Source: Prevotellaceae bacterium (GTDB taxonomy: Bacteria; Bacteroidota; Bacteroidia; Bacteroidales; UBA932). From it: a stretch of DNA of 10,270 bases. The position numbers and the translations under genes are program-made. The notes under the pieces are model-generated. The model did no database searches. It was given only the letters and a program-made list of their open reading frames with translations, and was not told the DNA's origin. The stretch lies in the NCBI GenBank assembly GCA_031259935.1, contig JAIRKV010000066.1, positions 1 through 10,270 on the forward strand, in the 5' to 3' direction. How positions within the stretch are numbered: position 1 is the first letter of the stretch; every line of letters starts with the position of its first letter. This document shows, one piece after another, positions 1 to 7,437 of the stretch.

Positions 1-1428
1 CGAAAATCAATAGATGCACGTTTGCGCGAGCCTCAAATAAATTTGACTTTGAATGTTTTTTGCGGTGAAAAACCGCCATCGGCTAAGGCAGATTTTAAAT
101 ATCGGGACGTAAGCGACAAGCCCGAAATTTTGATTGTCGGTTCGGGTCCCGCCGGATTGTTTGCAGCGCTTCGTTTGATAGAATTGGGATTGAAACCTGT
201 AATTCTCGAGCGCGGAAAAAATGTCAGCGAACGCAAAAAAGACATTGCAGCAATGATTCGCGCCAAAACCATAAACGCTGAGTCAAACTATTGTTACGGA
301 GAAGGCGGAGCCGGAACATTTTCAGACGGCAAATTATATACGCGTTCCAACAAGCGCGGCAATGTTTACGGAATACTGCGGCGCTTTCATTTTCACGGAG
401 CGCCTGACGAAATTCTGTACGAAGCGCATCCGCATACAGGCACCGACAAACTGCCCGAAATTGTGAAAAACATGAGCCGTACGATTGTTGAATGTGGAGG
501 CGAAATTTATTTCAACAGCAAAGTCAGCGATATTATTATCAGCAATAAAAAAGCAACAGGAGTAAAATGTGCAAACGGTAACATTTATAAAGCAAAAGCC
601 ACTGTGCTTGCAACCGGACATTCGGCACGCGACATTTACGAACTGCTGAACAGGAAAAATATCAAAATCGAAGCAAAAAACTTTGCGGTCGGCGTGCGTG
701 TCGAACATCCGCAATCGCTGATAGATTTAATACGGTATCATTCCAAAACGGCGCGGCGTTTTTTGCCTGCTGCAAGTTATTCGCTGACGGCGCAGACATA
801 CGGACGCGGCGTATATTCGTTTTGCATGTGTCCGGGAGGATATATTGTTCCCGCATCAACAGCCGCCGACGAAATTGTTGTGAACGGAATGTCGTCATCG
901 CGCCGTAATACGGCATTTGCCTGTTCGGGAATTGTAGTTGAAACGCGAATTGAAGATTTGAAAGACTTTGAACGGAATGAAAACCTGTGCGGATTAAGAT
1001 TTCAGCAGCAAATAGAAAAAGCGGCTTTCGAAAACGGCGGCGGCGGACTGATTGCGCCCGCACAGCGCCTTACCGATTTTGTAAATTCAAAATATTCATC
1101 CGCCCTGCCCGAAACTTCATATATTGCAGGATTGACAACATCCGCACTGCACGAATGGTTACCTGCGGCAGTTGTTAAACGTTTGCAGGAAGCGTTCAGA
1201 ATTTTCGACGGCAAGATGCACGGTTTTCTCACTTCCGAAGCATTAATCACAGGCGCAGAATCGCGTTCATCTTCGCCTGTTCGTATTCCACGAAACGAAA
1301 ACATGCAGCATGTCGATATCGAAAGACTGTTTGTTTGCGGCGAAGGCGCAGGATATGCCGGCGGAATTACATCATCGGCAATGGATGGCGAAAAATGCGC
1401 CGAAATGATTCAAATGACAGTGCGGTAA
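1..1428 (+). CDS. FAD-dependent oxidoreductase (COG2509-like), 5' end outside window
   Basis: This is a predicted soluble FAD-binding oxidoreductase of the large COG2509-type family; its substrate is unknown. The reading frame is open from base 1, and the residues before the first TTG (RKSIDAR) continue into EPQINLTLNVF. In this family such a 'SIDAR...INL' stretch lies inside the N-terminal domain, so the true start is upstream and about 475 codons are visible here. Bases 127-220 encode a Rossmann FAD-binding fold: a beta strand (EILIVG), the glycine loop GSGPAG and an acidic residue closing the fold (ILERG). Bases about 295-345 encode the glycine-rich YGEGGAGTFSDGKLYTR segment. Bases about 610-635 encode ATGHSARD, and the C-terminus carries VCGEGAGYAGGITSSAMDGE, the second FAD-contacting region. 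It ends 38 bp from the convergent OmpA-family gene with no strong terminator. The family call is strong; the physiological role is unknown. Confidence 0.88.
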   Translation, partial: RKSIDARLREPQINLTLNVFCGEKPPSAKADFKYRDVSDKPEILIVGSGPAGLFAALRLIELGLKPVILERGKNVSERKKDIAAMIRAKTINAESNYCYGEGGAGTFSDGKLYTRSNKRGNVYGILRRFHFHGAPDEILYEAHPHTGTDKLPEIVKNMSRTIVECGGEIYFNSKVSDIIISNKKATGVKCANGNIYKAKATVLATGHSARDIYELLNRKNIKIEAKNFAVGVRVEHPQSLIDLIRYHSKTARRFLPAASYSLTAQTYGRGVYSFCMCPGGYIVPASTAADEIVVNGMSSSRRNTAFACSGIVVETRIEDLKDFERNENLCGLRFQQQIEKAAFENGGGGLIAPAQRLTDFVNSKYSSALPETSYIAGLTTSALHEWLPAAVVKRLQEAFRIFDGKMHGFLTSEALITGAESRSSSPVRIPRNENMQHVDIERLFVCGEGAGYAGGITSSAMDGEKCAEMIQMTVR

Positions 1429-1466
1429 TTTCAACCTGCAAATGCCGAACCGACCTGTGCAAACCG

Positions 1467-3707
1467 TTAAAACTTCAATAATATTGTTTTAATATTTTCT
1501 TTGTAAAGCGCTATTTCTGCCTTTAATGCTTCGTTGCGCGTGTCGTAGTGTATGCAATAATGATTTTTGCCATCATCGGCTCTGATAAGCTGAACTTCTT
1601 TGCCTGATATTCGTTCCGCATCTTTTATTATCGGCAAATCAAGGTCGCCCGAACTCGACGATACGTGAATCTGTACCCACCAGCCGCTTAAATCTACTGC
1701 TCCGTTCGAACTGTTTATCATGTCTTCTGCCGATATTTGTTTTACTATTATGTTTTTGGCATGAAGTCCAAGCGTTAATACTCTAAACACCGTACGGCGG
1801 TTTGCCTGATGTTCGGCTTCGGTTTTGGCGTTTGGTATCAGCAGTTGCTCTTCGCCGTAACCTTTCCATACAAGACGGTTTTCATCTATGCCTTTCGATA
1901 TTAAATAATCAACAACGGCTTTTGCTCTCTGTTCCGACAGTTTCATGTTGTACGCATTTGAACCTCGCGAATCGGTATGCGAACCTATTTCAACCGTCAT
2001 TTCGGGATATTCATCGAAATACTGAACGTATTTATCCAGCTCAGCCTTTGATTTCTCGGTCAGACGTGATTTATTGTATTCGTAAAATATGTCCTGTATT
2101 TCGATATACATCATTTTCACCGAATCGCTTTCGCTTACTTCGGCTATTTCAACAGTCGGCTCTTCTGCAACAACCGTTTTATTCAAATATATTTTTGAAG
2201 ATAAATCCGAAAAATTAGACACGCCGACAGTGGTCAATGTTTCCGTATGTTCGTCGTATCCCTGAGATACCGCTTTAATTTGATAATTCTTATCAGGCAT
2301 GATATAAACAAAATAATTAGCGCTGTCGGTTACGTTTATTTCAAAAAACCTGTTATCGCCATCCGTTATTACAACCGTATAATCTTTCAACTGCTCTTTT
2401 GTTTCGCCGTCATATACAAGCCCATCAAGCGTTATAACTTTTGGCGGGAAATCGTTAAACATATATATGTCATCGCTGCTTACGGCATTGTTACGATTGC
2501 TTATGAACAGTCCCGTGTTGTTATATGTTTGATGTATAATATTAAAATCGTCCCACGATGTATTAAACGGAGCGCGCAAATTGTATGCTTCCCCGAAACT
2601 TCCATCTTCCTGCATGTAACTTGCAAAAATATCCAGTCCGCCCAGTCCGGGATGTCCATCGGATGCAAAATACAAAATTCCATCTATGAACGACGGAAAT
2701 ACTTCGTCGCCTGCGGTATTGATATTTGGTCCCAAATTAACAGGATTACCGTAATTGCCTTTTGTATCTCTGTCTACATACCATAAATCAGCGCCGCCAT
2801 AGCCGCCATCAATGATTGACGAAAAGTAAATGCGATTTCCGTCGTTGGTAATATAAGGATGTCCGATTCCATAAGTAACATTTCCCAATTTCAGTTTTCC
2901 GTTTACTTTGTATCGGTTGTCTTTTACGCTTATTTTAAGTATGAAGCAGTTTTGGTTTGCCGATTCGCAGCGGGTACAATATAACTGTCGGGTTTTTGCA
3001 TCATAACAGAATGTTCCATCGTTCACCTGTTCTTCCGACATTGCTTCCAGTTTTTTTACAGCGCCGTACAGTGAGCGCGAATCGGGAGATGCAATGTATA
3101 ACTCGGAATATGGAAGTCCTGTACGTTCCGATATTTCTTTTATCCGTGTTACTCTGCCTGTGGATGCATATATCAGGTTTTCTTCATAAAATGATATTCC
3201 GTATTCGCTGCCTTTTGTATTTAAGTTGTCTACCGGTACAACTTCATATAAGTTATTAACTTTCCCGTAATGTTCGGCAATATCGCACGAAGCCATTTTT
3301 ATGTCAAGTAATTTCATATCGGCATTTTTTTCTTTTGCAAGAGCAAACAGTTTATACGCTTCCGAATATTGTCCGTGCATCAGTTGCACACAGCCTAATC
3401 CATAATACAATTCTGCCTGATTGTAACCTGCTTCTTCAGCCTGTTCGTACCATTTCAGAGCATCCAGCGTTTTATTCATTCGTCTGTAGCATTCGCCTAT
3501 TCTGAACAGTATTTCGCCTTTTCTTTCTCTTACATCTTTGTCTTTACCTTTGAGATTAATTACTTGCCGATATACATTTGCAGCGCTGTAATATGCACTG
3601 CCCGAATAATATTCATCGGCTGTTTTCAACGATTGAGCCTCTACAGCCATTACGGATACTAACAAAAATACAAATATTGCTGCAATGTTATTAATTTTTC
3701 TGTTCAT
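1467..3707 (-). CDS. OmpA-family envelope protein with TPR, PD40 propeller and SPOR-like tail (PorE-like architecture)
   Basis: This is a predicted 746-aa exported protein that anchors to peptidoglycan from the periplasmic face of the outer membrane. Residues 1-25 form a signal peptide ending AVEAQ, with no lipobox cysteine. Residues about 28-150 look like TPR helices (GECYRRMNKTLDALKWYEQA, then YYGLGCVQLMHGQYSEAYKLF). Residues about 165-420 carry PD40/WD40-like propeller blades (DGNRIYFSS, DGILYFASDG, GLDIFAS). Residues about 425-505 resemble a carboxypeptidase-regulatory beta-sandwich. Residues 533-642 are an OmpA C-terminal domain with the peptidoglycan-binding signature HTDSRGS, the LSEQRAKAV helix and NRR. 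Residues 675-746 (WWVQIHV start) fit a SPOR-like fold. This order resembles PorE of the type IX secretion system, which is however a lipoprotein, and other Bacteroidota OmpA proteins share it, so a T9SS role is inference. It lies 57 bp downstream of the DPP III gene on the same strand and may be cotranscribed; I see no clear promoter box in the gap. Confidence 0.88.
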   Translation of the reverse strand: MNRKINNIAAIFVFLLVSVMAVEAQSLKTADEYYSGSAYYSAANVYRQVINLKGKDKDVRERKGEILFRIGECYRRMNKTLDALKWYEQAEEAGYNQAELYYGLGCVQLMHGQYSEAYKLFALAKEKNADMKLLDIKMASCDIAEHYGKVNNLYEVVPVDNLNTKGSEYGISFYEENLIYASTGRVTRIKEISERTGLPYSELYIASPDSRSLYGAVKKLEAMSEEQVNDGTFCYDAKTRQLYCTRCESANQNCFILKISVKDNRYKVNGKLKLGNVTYGIGHPYITNDGNRIYFSSIIDGGYGGADLWYVDRDTKGNYGNPVNLGPNINTAGDEVFPSFIDGILYFASDGHPGLGGLDIFASYMQEDGSFGEAYNLRAPFNTSWDDFNIIHQTYNNTGLFISNRNNAVSSDDIYMFNDFPPKVITLDGLVYDGETKEQLKDYTVVITDGDNRFFEINVTDSANYFVYIMPDKNYQIKAVSQGYDEHTETLTTVGVSNFSDLSSKIYLNKTVVAEEPTVEIAEVSESDSVKMMYIEIQDIFYEYNKSRLTEKSKAELDKYVQYFDEYPEMTVEIGSHTDSRGSNAYNMKLSEQRAKAVVDYLISKGIDENRLVWKGYGEEQLLIPNAKTEAEHQANRRTVFRVLTLGLHAKNIIVKQISAEDMINSSNGAVDLSGWWVQIHVSSSSGDLDLPIIKDAERISGKEVQLIRADDGKNHYCIHYDTRNEALKAEIALYKENIKTILLKF

Positions 3708-3764
3708 GTTTTATTATAAATTTATTGTTTATGCACTTATATAGTCGTATCGGTTAAAAAACGG

Positions 3765-5825
3765 TTAATCGTTAATCGATGGCAAATTAGAATAATCGCG
3801 TGAATAACGTAAATGCTGTTCTGCAAAATTTTCGGTATAGTCGATTTTCAAATCCTTAAAATTGTTATCGGCATCAAATACAGGCGTGTATACGGGATTT
3901 ACAAATCCTTTGTACGGAGCAACATTCAATTTTGCATAACGTTCAATTATTTCCTTATGTAAAACAGGATCAAGTTTCACGGCATAAGTTTCAACAATAT
4001 TGCGTGCGGCATTAAAGTCGCCTGTAGATTTTATTCGTTGAATTTCAGCCAGCAATTCTCCAATATAGTGTCTTACTTTGTTGTAATCATTGATAACAAC
4101 AAATGTTTTCCCGTTTCGCACTTTAAATTCAATTGCTTTGTCGGCGGCTGATTTTTCAAACACATAGCGCGCTATAAGTTGACGGTTTCGCATGTGCGCT
4201 TCTTCAATATTTTTACCGATTTCTATGCGTGTTTGCTGAGTTAACAAACCGTTCATAAAGAATGAATAATATTCGGCTTTATATGCTTCATCATTTGGCA
4301 ACAATCCGAGTTCAATCATTTTCGGGTCGGCTATGAAATACAGTCCGAACAGGTCGGCACGCGCTTCTTCTATTGTTGCTCCATACGATTGCAAAGCATC
4401 GGGATCTACGCCTTGAAGCAGTTTTCCCGAGCCGTGTCCCAAACATTCGTGCAAATCGGTATGAAGATTATCGGTTATGAATTTATACTTGTTCATTAAA
4501 TTCAATTCCGTTTCGCTCCATACAAATTCTTCGGCAAAGCCGTTTCCGTGCGATGCCTGGTCGTAAGCTTCGGTAATATTTTCTATGGTTACCGATTTCG
4601 AACCGTGAACGGTGCGAATCCAGTTTGAATTTGGCAAATTGATTCCTATCGGAGTTGTCGGATAACTGTCGCCTCCGAGAATCGATACGTTTATAACTTT
4701 TGCTGCAATTCCTTTAACCGTGCCTTTTTTGAATTGTTTGTCGGTCGGCGAATTGTCTTCGAACCATTGTGCGTTGGCGCTTATGATTTCGGTACGTTTT
4801 GTGGCTTCGGTGTTTTTGAAGTTTACATTGGCTTCCCAGCTTGCTTTCATTCCCATTGGGTCGCCGTATGTTTCGATAAAACCGTTTATAAAATCAATAT
4901 GCGATAAAGTATCGGCAACCCAGGCAACAGAATATTCATCGAATTTTTTAAGGTCGCCCGACCTGTAATAATCAATAAGTTTTTCGATAACTGCTTTTTG
5001 CTGTTCATTTTCGGCAACAGCAACTGCTTTTTGCAGCCAGTAAACTGTTTTTTCTATTGCTGCCGAATACAAACCGCCGATTTTATATGTTTTTTCAAAT
5101 ACTTTTCCGTTTTCTTTCACAAGTTTACTGTTAAGCCCGTATGATACCGGCGTTTCATCGTTTGGTTTTTTCATATTATTATAAAATGCTTCAACTTCTT
5201 TTTGATTTACATTTTCATAATAATTGGATGCAGATGTCGTTATCGGATCAACATTTGACGCTTGATTTAATCGTGTGGCGGCAACCGTCGGGTCAAATAT
5301 CAGAGGTACGATTAACGATATAAGTTCGTCCTGATTTAATCCGATTTTTTCAAACGCCGCTTCGGGAAGTTTTTTAATTTCATCGACGAAGAAAGTTTGC
5401 GAAAATTCGGGAACAAATTTATGATTTCCATAATGATGGTGTATACCATTTGAAACCCAAACCCGCTTCAAATATGTTTCAAATGCTTTGAAATCGTTTG
5501 AATTTTTATCTCCGCCGAAATTTGTGTAAATATTTTCGAGCGTACGGCGAATACATAAATTGTATTTTCCGTTCTGGTCGTAAAGAATATCGCGACCTTG
5601 CAGCGCCGCTTCATTCAAACAGTAAAGCAATTCTTTTTGCTTTGCAGTTAGTTTTTCAATTTCGGGAACTCTGTAACGCAGAATTTCCATATCGGCAAAA
5701 GCATCTACTTTATAATTAAAGTCGGCAATTGCGGGAGTGTTCAACTTCGAATCTGTCGAAGTTTTTTTATCGTTGCATGCGCACATACAAATTGTTGTCA
5801 TAACAAGAAATAAAGTTTTTTTCAT
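3765..5825 (-). CDS. Dipeptidyl peptidase III (M49 zinc metallopeptidase), predicted lipoprotein
   Basis: This zinc exopeptidase removes dipeptides from the N-termini of short peptides. At 686 aa it has the usual length of bacterial DPP III. The M49 signature HECLGH is at residues 459-464 (Zn ligands H459 and H464, catalytic E460), followed by GSGKLL. The second motif EEARAD is at 486-491, where E487 should be the third Zn ligand by alignment with the human EECRAE motif. The HECLGH form, with Cys-Leu inside the motif, is the version I know from Bacteroides DPP III. The N-terminus (KK, hydrophobic run, CMCAC at 13-17, then NDKK) looks like a lipoprotein signal with C17 as the lipidated residue, although the -3 position is Met rather than Leu. 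That would place the enzyme in the periplasm or on an envelope face, unlike the cytosolic eukaryotic enzyme. It is divergent from mgsA and precedes the OmpA-family gene. The enzyme call is near certain; the localisation is inferred. Confidence 0.95.
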   Translation of the reverse strand: MKKTLFLVMTTICMCACNDKKTSTDSKLNTPAIADFNYKVDAFADMEILRYRVPEIEKLTAKQKELLYCLNEAALQGRDILYDQNGKYNLCIRRTLENIYTNFGGDKNSNDFKAFETYLKRVWVSNGIHHHYGNHKFVPEFSQTFFVDEIKKLPEAAFEKIGLNQDELISLIVPLIFDPTVAATRLNQASNVDPITTSASNYYENVNQKEVEAFYNNMKKPNDETPVSYGLNSKLVKENGKVFEKTYKIGGLYSAAIEKTVYWLQKAVAVAENEQQKAVIEKLIDYYRSGDLKKFDEYSVAWVADTLSHIDFINGFIETYGDPMGMKASWEANVNFKNTEATKRTEIISANAQWFEDNSPTDKQFKKGTVKGIAAKVINVSILGGDSYPTTPIGINLPNSNWIRTVHGSKSVTIENITEAYDQASHGNGFAEEFVWSETELNLMNKYKFITDNLHTDLHECLGHGSGKLLQGVDPDALQSYGATIEEARADLFGLYFIADPKMIELGLLPNDEAYKAEYYSFFMNGLLTQQTRIEIGKNIEEAHMRNRQLIARYVFEKSAADKAIEFKVRNGKTFVVINDYNKVRHYIGELLAEIQRIKSTGDFNAARNIVETYAVKLDPVLHKEIIERYAKLNVAPYKGFVNPVYTPVFDADNNFKDLKIDYTENFAEQHLRYSRDYSNLPSIND

Positions 5826-5843
5826 AATACATAATATTTTTTA

Positions 5844-5851
5844 CAAAGTTA
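5844..5851 (-). promoter_or_regulatory. Candidate -7 box for the DPP III gene
   Basis: On the minus strand this reads TAACTTTG, a full match to the Bacteroidota -7 consensus TAnnTTTG, ending 18 bp before the start codon. The implied leader is only about a dozen bases. No TTTG/TTG lies at the expected 17-23 bp upstream, so only half of the promoter is recognisable. Confidence 0.45.
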
Positions 5852-5984
5852 TAAAAAATAAAATTTCCACATAAAAATATTAATGGTTGCAGCGAATCCA
5901 ACTGTTAATATTTTACATATTTCGCTTATCAAAATTATAAAAAAGTCTGATTAATATCATTAAATGCACTTGTCGAAATTAATT

Positions 5985-6069
5985 AAAAATATTTGACAGA
6001 TACTTATTTACGCCTGATTTGATGATTAGTTCTTATTTAATTTCATATAAGTATCTGAAAAATATTTTT
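5985..6069. repeat. Imperfect inverted repeat, 23-bp arms, upstream of mgsA
   Basis: The left arm (5985-6007) and right arm (6047-6069) are reverse complements at 21 of 23 positions. An uninterrupted 11-bp core (CAGATACTTAT at 5997-6007, ATAAGTATCTG at 6047-6057) carries most of the specificity. The outer parts are A/T-rich and separated from the core by a 2-bp mismatch. The spacer is 39 bp. The repeat sits in the divergent DPP III/mgsA gap, and its right arm runs into the candidate mgsA -33 element. It could be a paired operator, a cruciform-forming site, or the remnant of a small mobile element; the sequence alone does not decide. Confidence 0.7.
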
Positions 6070-6096
6070 TGCACTTGAAAATTATTTTTAAATTTG
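6068..6096 (+). promoter_or_regulatory. Candidate mgsA promoter (TTTG-N17-TAAATTTG)
   Basis: A TTTG at 6068-6071 lies 17 bp before TAAATTTG at 6089-6096, which matches TAnnTTTG exactly. Spacing is at the short end of the accepted range. Transcription would start about 6101-6105, leaving a leader of roughly ten bases before the ATG at 6113 and no room for a 5' UTR riboswitch. Confidence 0.6.
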
Positions 6097-6112
6097 CGCA
6101 AAAATATTAAAT

Positions 6113-6577
6113 ATGAAAGAAAAAAAAACAATAGCTCTTGTCGCTCACGATAACAAAAAAAAAGATATTATTGAATGGGTTGATTTTAATCACCAAACGT
6201 TGATAAAACACAATTTGGTTTGTACGGGTACTACCGGCAGACTGATTGAAGAATGTTTGCAAAGCCGACTTATCGCTGATGAATTCAACAATATAAACAT
6301 GCTGAAATTAAAATCGGGTCCACTTGGAGGCGACCAGCAATTAGGCTCGTTGATAGTCGACGGAAAAATTGATATTCTTATTTTTCTTTGGGATCCAATG
6401 CAACCGCAACCGCATGATGTGGACGTCAAAGCGCTGTTGCGTATTTCAAGTTTGTACAATATTCCTACCGCATGTAACCGTTCTACGGCAGATTTCATAA
6501 TATCTTCGCCCATTATGAACCATTCTTATAATCCTGTTATCCGTGATTATTCGGAATATATCAACAGAAAAATATAA
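6113..6577 (+). CDS. mgsA: Methylglyoxal synthase
   Basis: MgsA converts dihydroxyacetone phosphate to methylglyoxal and inorganic phosphate in the cytoplasm, a bypass of lower glycolysis used when sugar phosphates build up. The 154-aa length is normal for the family. Diagnostic motifs are present: ALVAHDNKK at residues 8-16 (phosphate-site H12/D13), TGTTGR at 38-43 (phosphate-binding loop), SGPLGGDQQ at 68-76 (D74 equivalent to the E. coli catalytic D71), and FLWDPMQPQPHDVDVKALLR at 91-110 (H101 and D104 equivalent to E. coli H98 and D101). The segment IPTACNRSTADFIISSP completes the signature. Nothing is missing from the active site. It is read away from the DPP III gene behind its own promoter; 248 bp separate it from ubiX, so cotranscription with ubiX is uncertain. 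Known family enzymes are inhibited by phosphate. Confidence 0.97.
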   Translation: MKEKKTIALVAHDNKKKDIIEWVDFNHQTLIKHNLVCTGTTGRLIEECLQSRLIADEFNNINMLKLKSGPLGGDQQLGSLIVDGKIDILIFLWDPMQPQPHDVDVKALLRISSLYNIPTACNRSTADFIISSPIMNHSYNPVIRDYSEYINRKI

Positions 6578-6784
6578 TTGACAATTTGAAGATTAAAAGC
6601 ACGGTTTCGAGCGGAACGCATGTACTTTTTAAAAGCATTGCATTAATACAACGGTCGCTTCCGTTGATGCAGCACATCATTGCTACGAAATCAGAAGCAT
6701 TTGGCATAGCCAGCCAATCGCAACGAAATTAAACAGGAGATAATTAAAAATGAACATTGAAGTTTCAGTATTAACCTGTCAATT
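6576..6784. other. GC-rich intergenic block bracketed by an 8-bp inverted repeat
   Basis: The gap between mgsA and ubiX holds no recognisable protein gene. Its middle (6601-6730) is 57 of 130 bases G+C (44%), against 25 of 130 (19%) in the comparable gap at 5981-6110. The block is bracketed by AATTGACA (6576-6583) and its exact reverse complement TGTCAATT (6777-6784). Inside lies a hairpin (6640-6670: CAACGG, loop TCGCTT, CCGTTG, extended by GCAT/ATGC across a 5-nt bulge) and a second small stem TTGGC/GCCAA near 6701-6717. Both strands stay open for roughly 48 codons (minus strand 6561-6707), neither with a recognised domain. A dispersed intergenic repeat, small RNA or decayed gene would each fit. 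Confidence 0.4.
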
Positions 6785-6825
6785 TTTTTAGAACATGACA
6801 AATTTTACACAAATAATTCTTAAAA

Positions 6826-7392
6826 ATGAAAAAACACAAAATAATAACAGGAATAACAGGCGCAAGCGGACAAATTTATGCAAAAATTTTGCTCGACCTG
6901 CTTGAAATTTATCACGTGAATTTTGATGAAATTGCCGTTATTTTTACACAAACAGGCAAACAGGTTTTTGATTACGAAATTAATGAAGATATTACAAAAT
7001 ATAAATCCATCAAACTTTATGATAACGATGATTTGTTTGCTCCTTTTTCTTCGGGTTCGTCCGATTATGATACTTTAATAATAATTCCGTGTTCGATGGG
7101 AATGTTGGCTCGCATAGCAAATGGATATGCCAACGACCTTATTTCGCGCACGGCAGATGTGATGCTCAAAGAACGCAGGAAATTAATTATGGTTACGCGC
7201 GAAACTCCATTGAATTTGATACATATTCGCAATATGGAAAAAATTACGCTTGCAGGAGGAATTGTTTGTCCCGCATCTCCTTCGTTTTACAGCAAACCTC
7301 AATCGGTTGATGATATTGCAAAAACCGTTGTTGAACGAGTTTTTTATTTGTCCGGCATAAATATTGACAGTTATATGTGGAAAGGGAAATGA
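6826..7392 (+). CDS. ubiX: Flavin prenyltransferase UbiX
   Basis: UbiX attaches a dimethylallyl group to reduced FMN, making the prenylated-FMN cofactor required by UbiD-type (de)carboxylases, including those in quinone and aromatic-acid metabolism. The 188-aa length is standard. Residues 9-15 read GITGASG, the FMN-phosphate loop, with S14 matching the conserved Ser. E51 lies where a conserved active-site Glu is expected. IPCSMGMLARIANGYANDLI at 87-106 and RTADVMLKERR at 108-118 are family hallmarks. VTRETPL (R125, E126), FYSKPQS (Y155) and VVERVF (R171) supply the remaining conserved active-site residues. It is an intact flavin prenyltransferase rather than a phosphopantothenoylcysteine decarboxylase. 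No ubiD partner is in the window, so the cofactor probably serves an enzyme encoded elsewhere. It converges on the leftward tRNA gene 45 bp downstream. No convincing -7 box precedes it. Confidence 0.93.
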   Translation: MKKHKIITGITGASGQIYAKILLDLLEIYHVNFDEIAVIFTQTGKQVFDYEINEDITKYKSIKLYDNDDLFAPFSSGSSDYDTLIIIPCSMGMLARIANGYANDLISRTADVMLKERRKLIMVTRETPLNLIHIRNMEKITLAGGIVCPASPSFYSKPQSVDDIAKTVVERVFYLSGINIDSYMWKGK

Positions 7393-7437
7393 AATCTGTT
7401 ACAATGTTGTATGTGATTGCAAATTATTTTTGCTTTG

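Noticed and set aside
22..24. TTG as the true start of the FAD oxidoreductase
   Set aside because: The frame is open to base 1, and the preceding residues fit the conserved N-terminal domain of the family, so the start is outside the window.
662..1063. 133-codon minus-strand frame inside the FAD oxidoreductase gene
   Set aside because: Antisense shadow of a well-supported coding region; arginine-rich and without recognisable motifs.
1429..1490. Possible bidirectional terminator between the two convergent genes
   Set aside because: Only a weak AT-only pairing (AAAAC/GTTTT) that lies mostly inside the OmpA-family coding end; no GC stem plus T-run.
2247..2786. 179-codon plus-strand frame inside the OmpA-family gene
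   Set aside because: It is an antisense shadow of a clear multi-domain protein, with no domain or signal of its own.
3745..3780. GTTAATC tandem copies at the end of the DPP III gene as a regulatory repeat
   Set aside because: Two short overlapping copies spanning the stop codon; too short to separate from chance.
7419..7433. GCAAA/TTTGC hairpin between ubiX and the tRNA as a shared terminator
   Set aside because: The stem is only five base pairs, mostly A:T, and has no adequate T-run on either strand.
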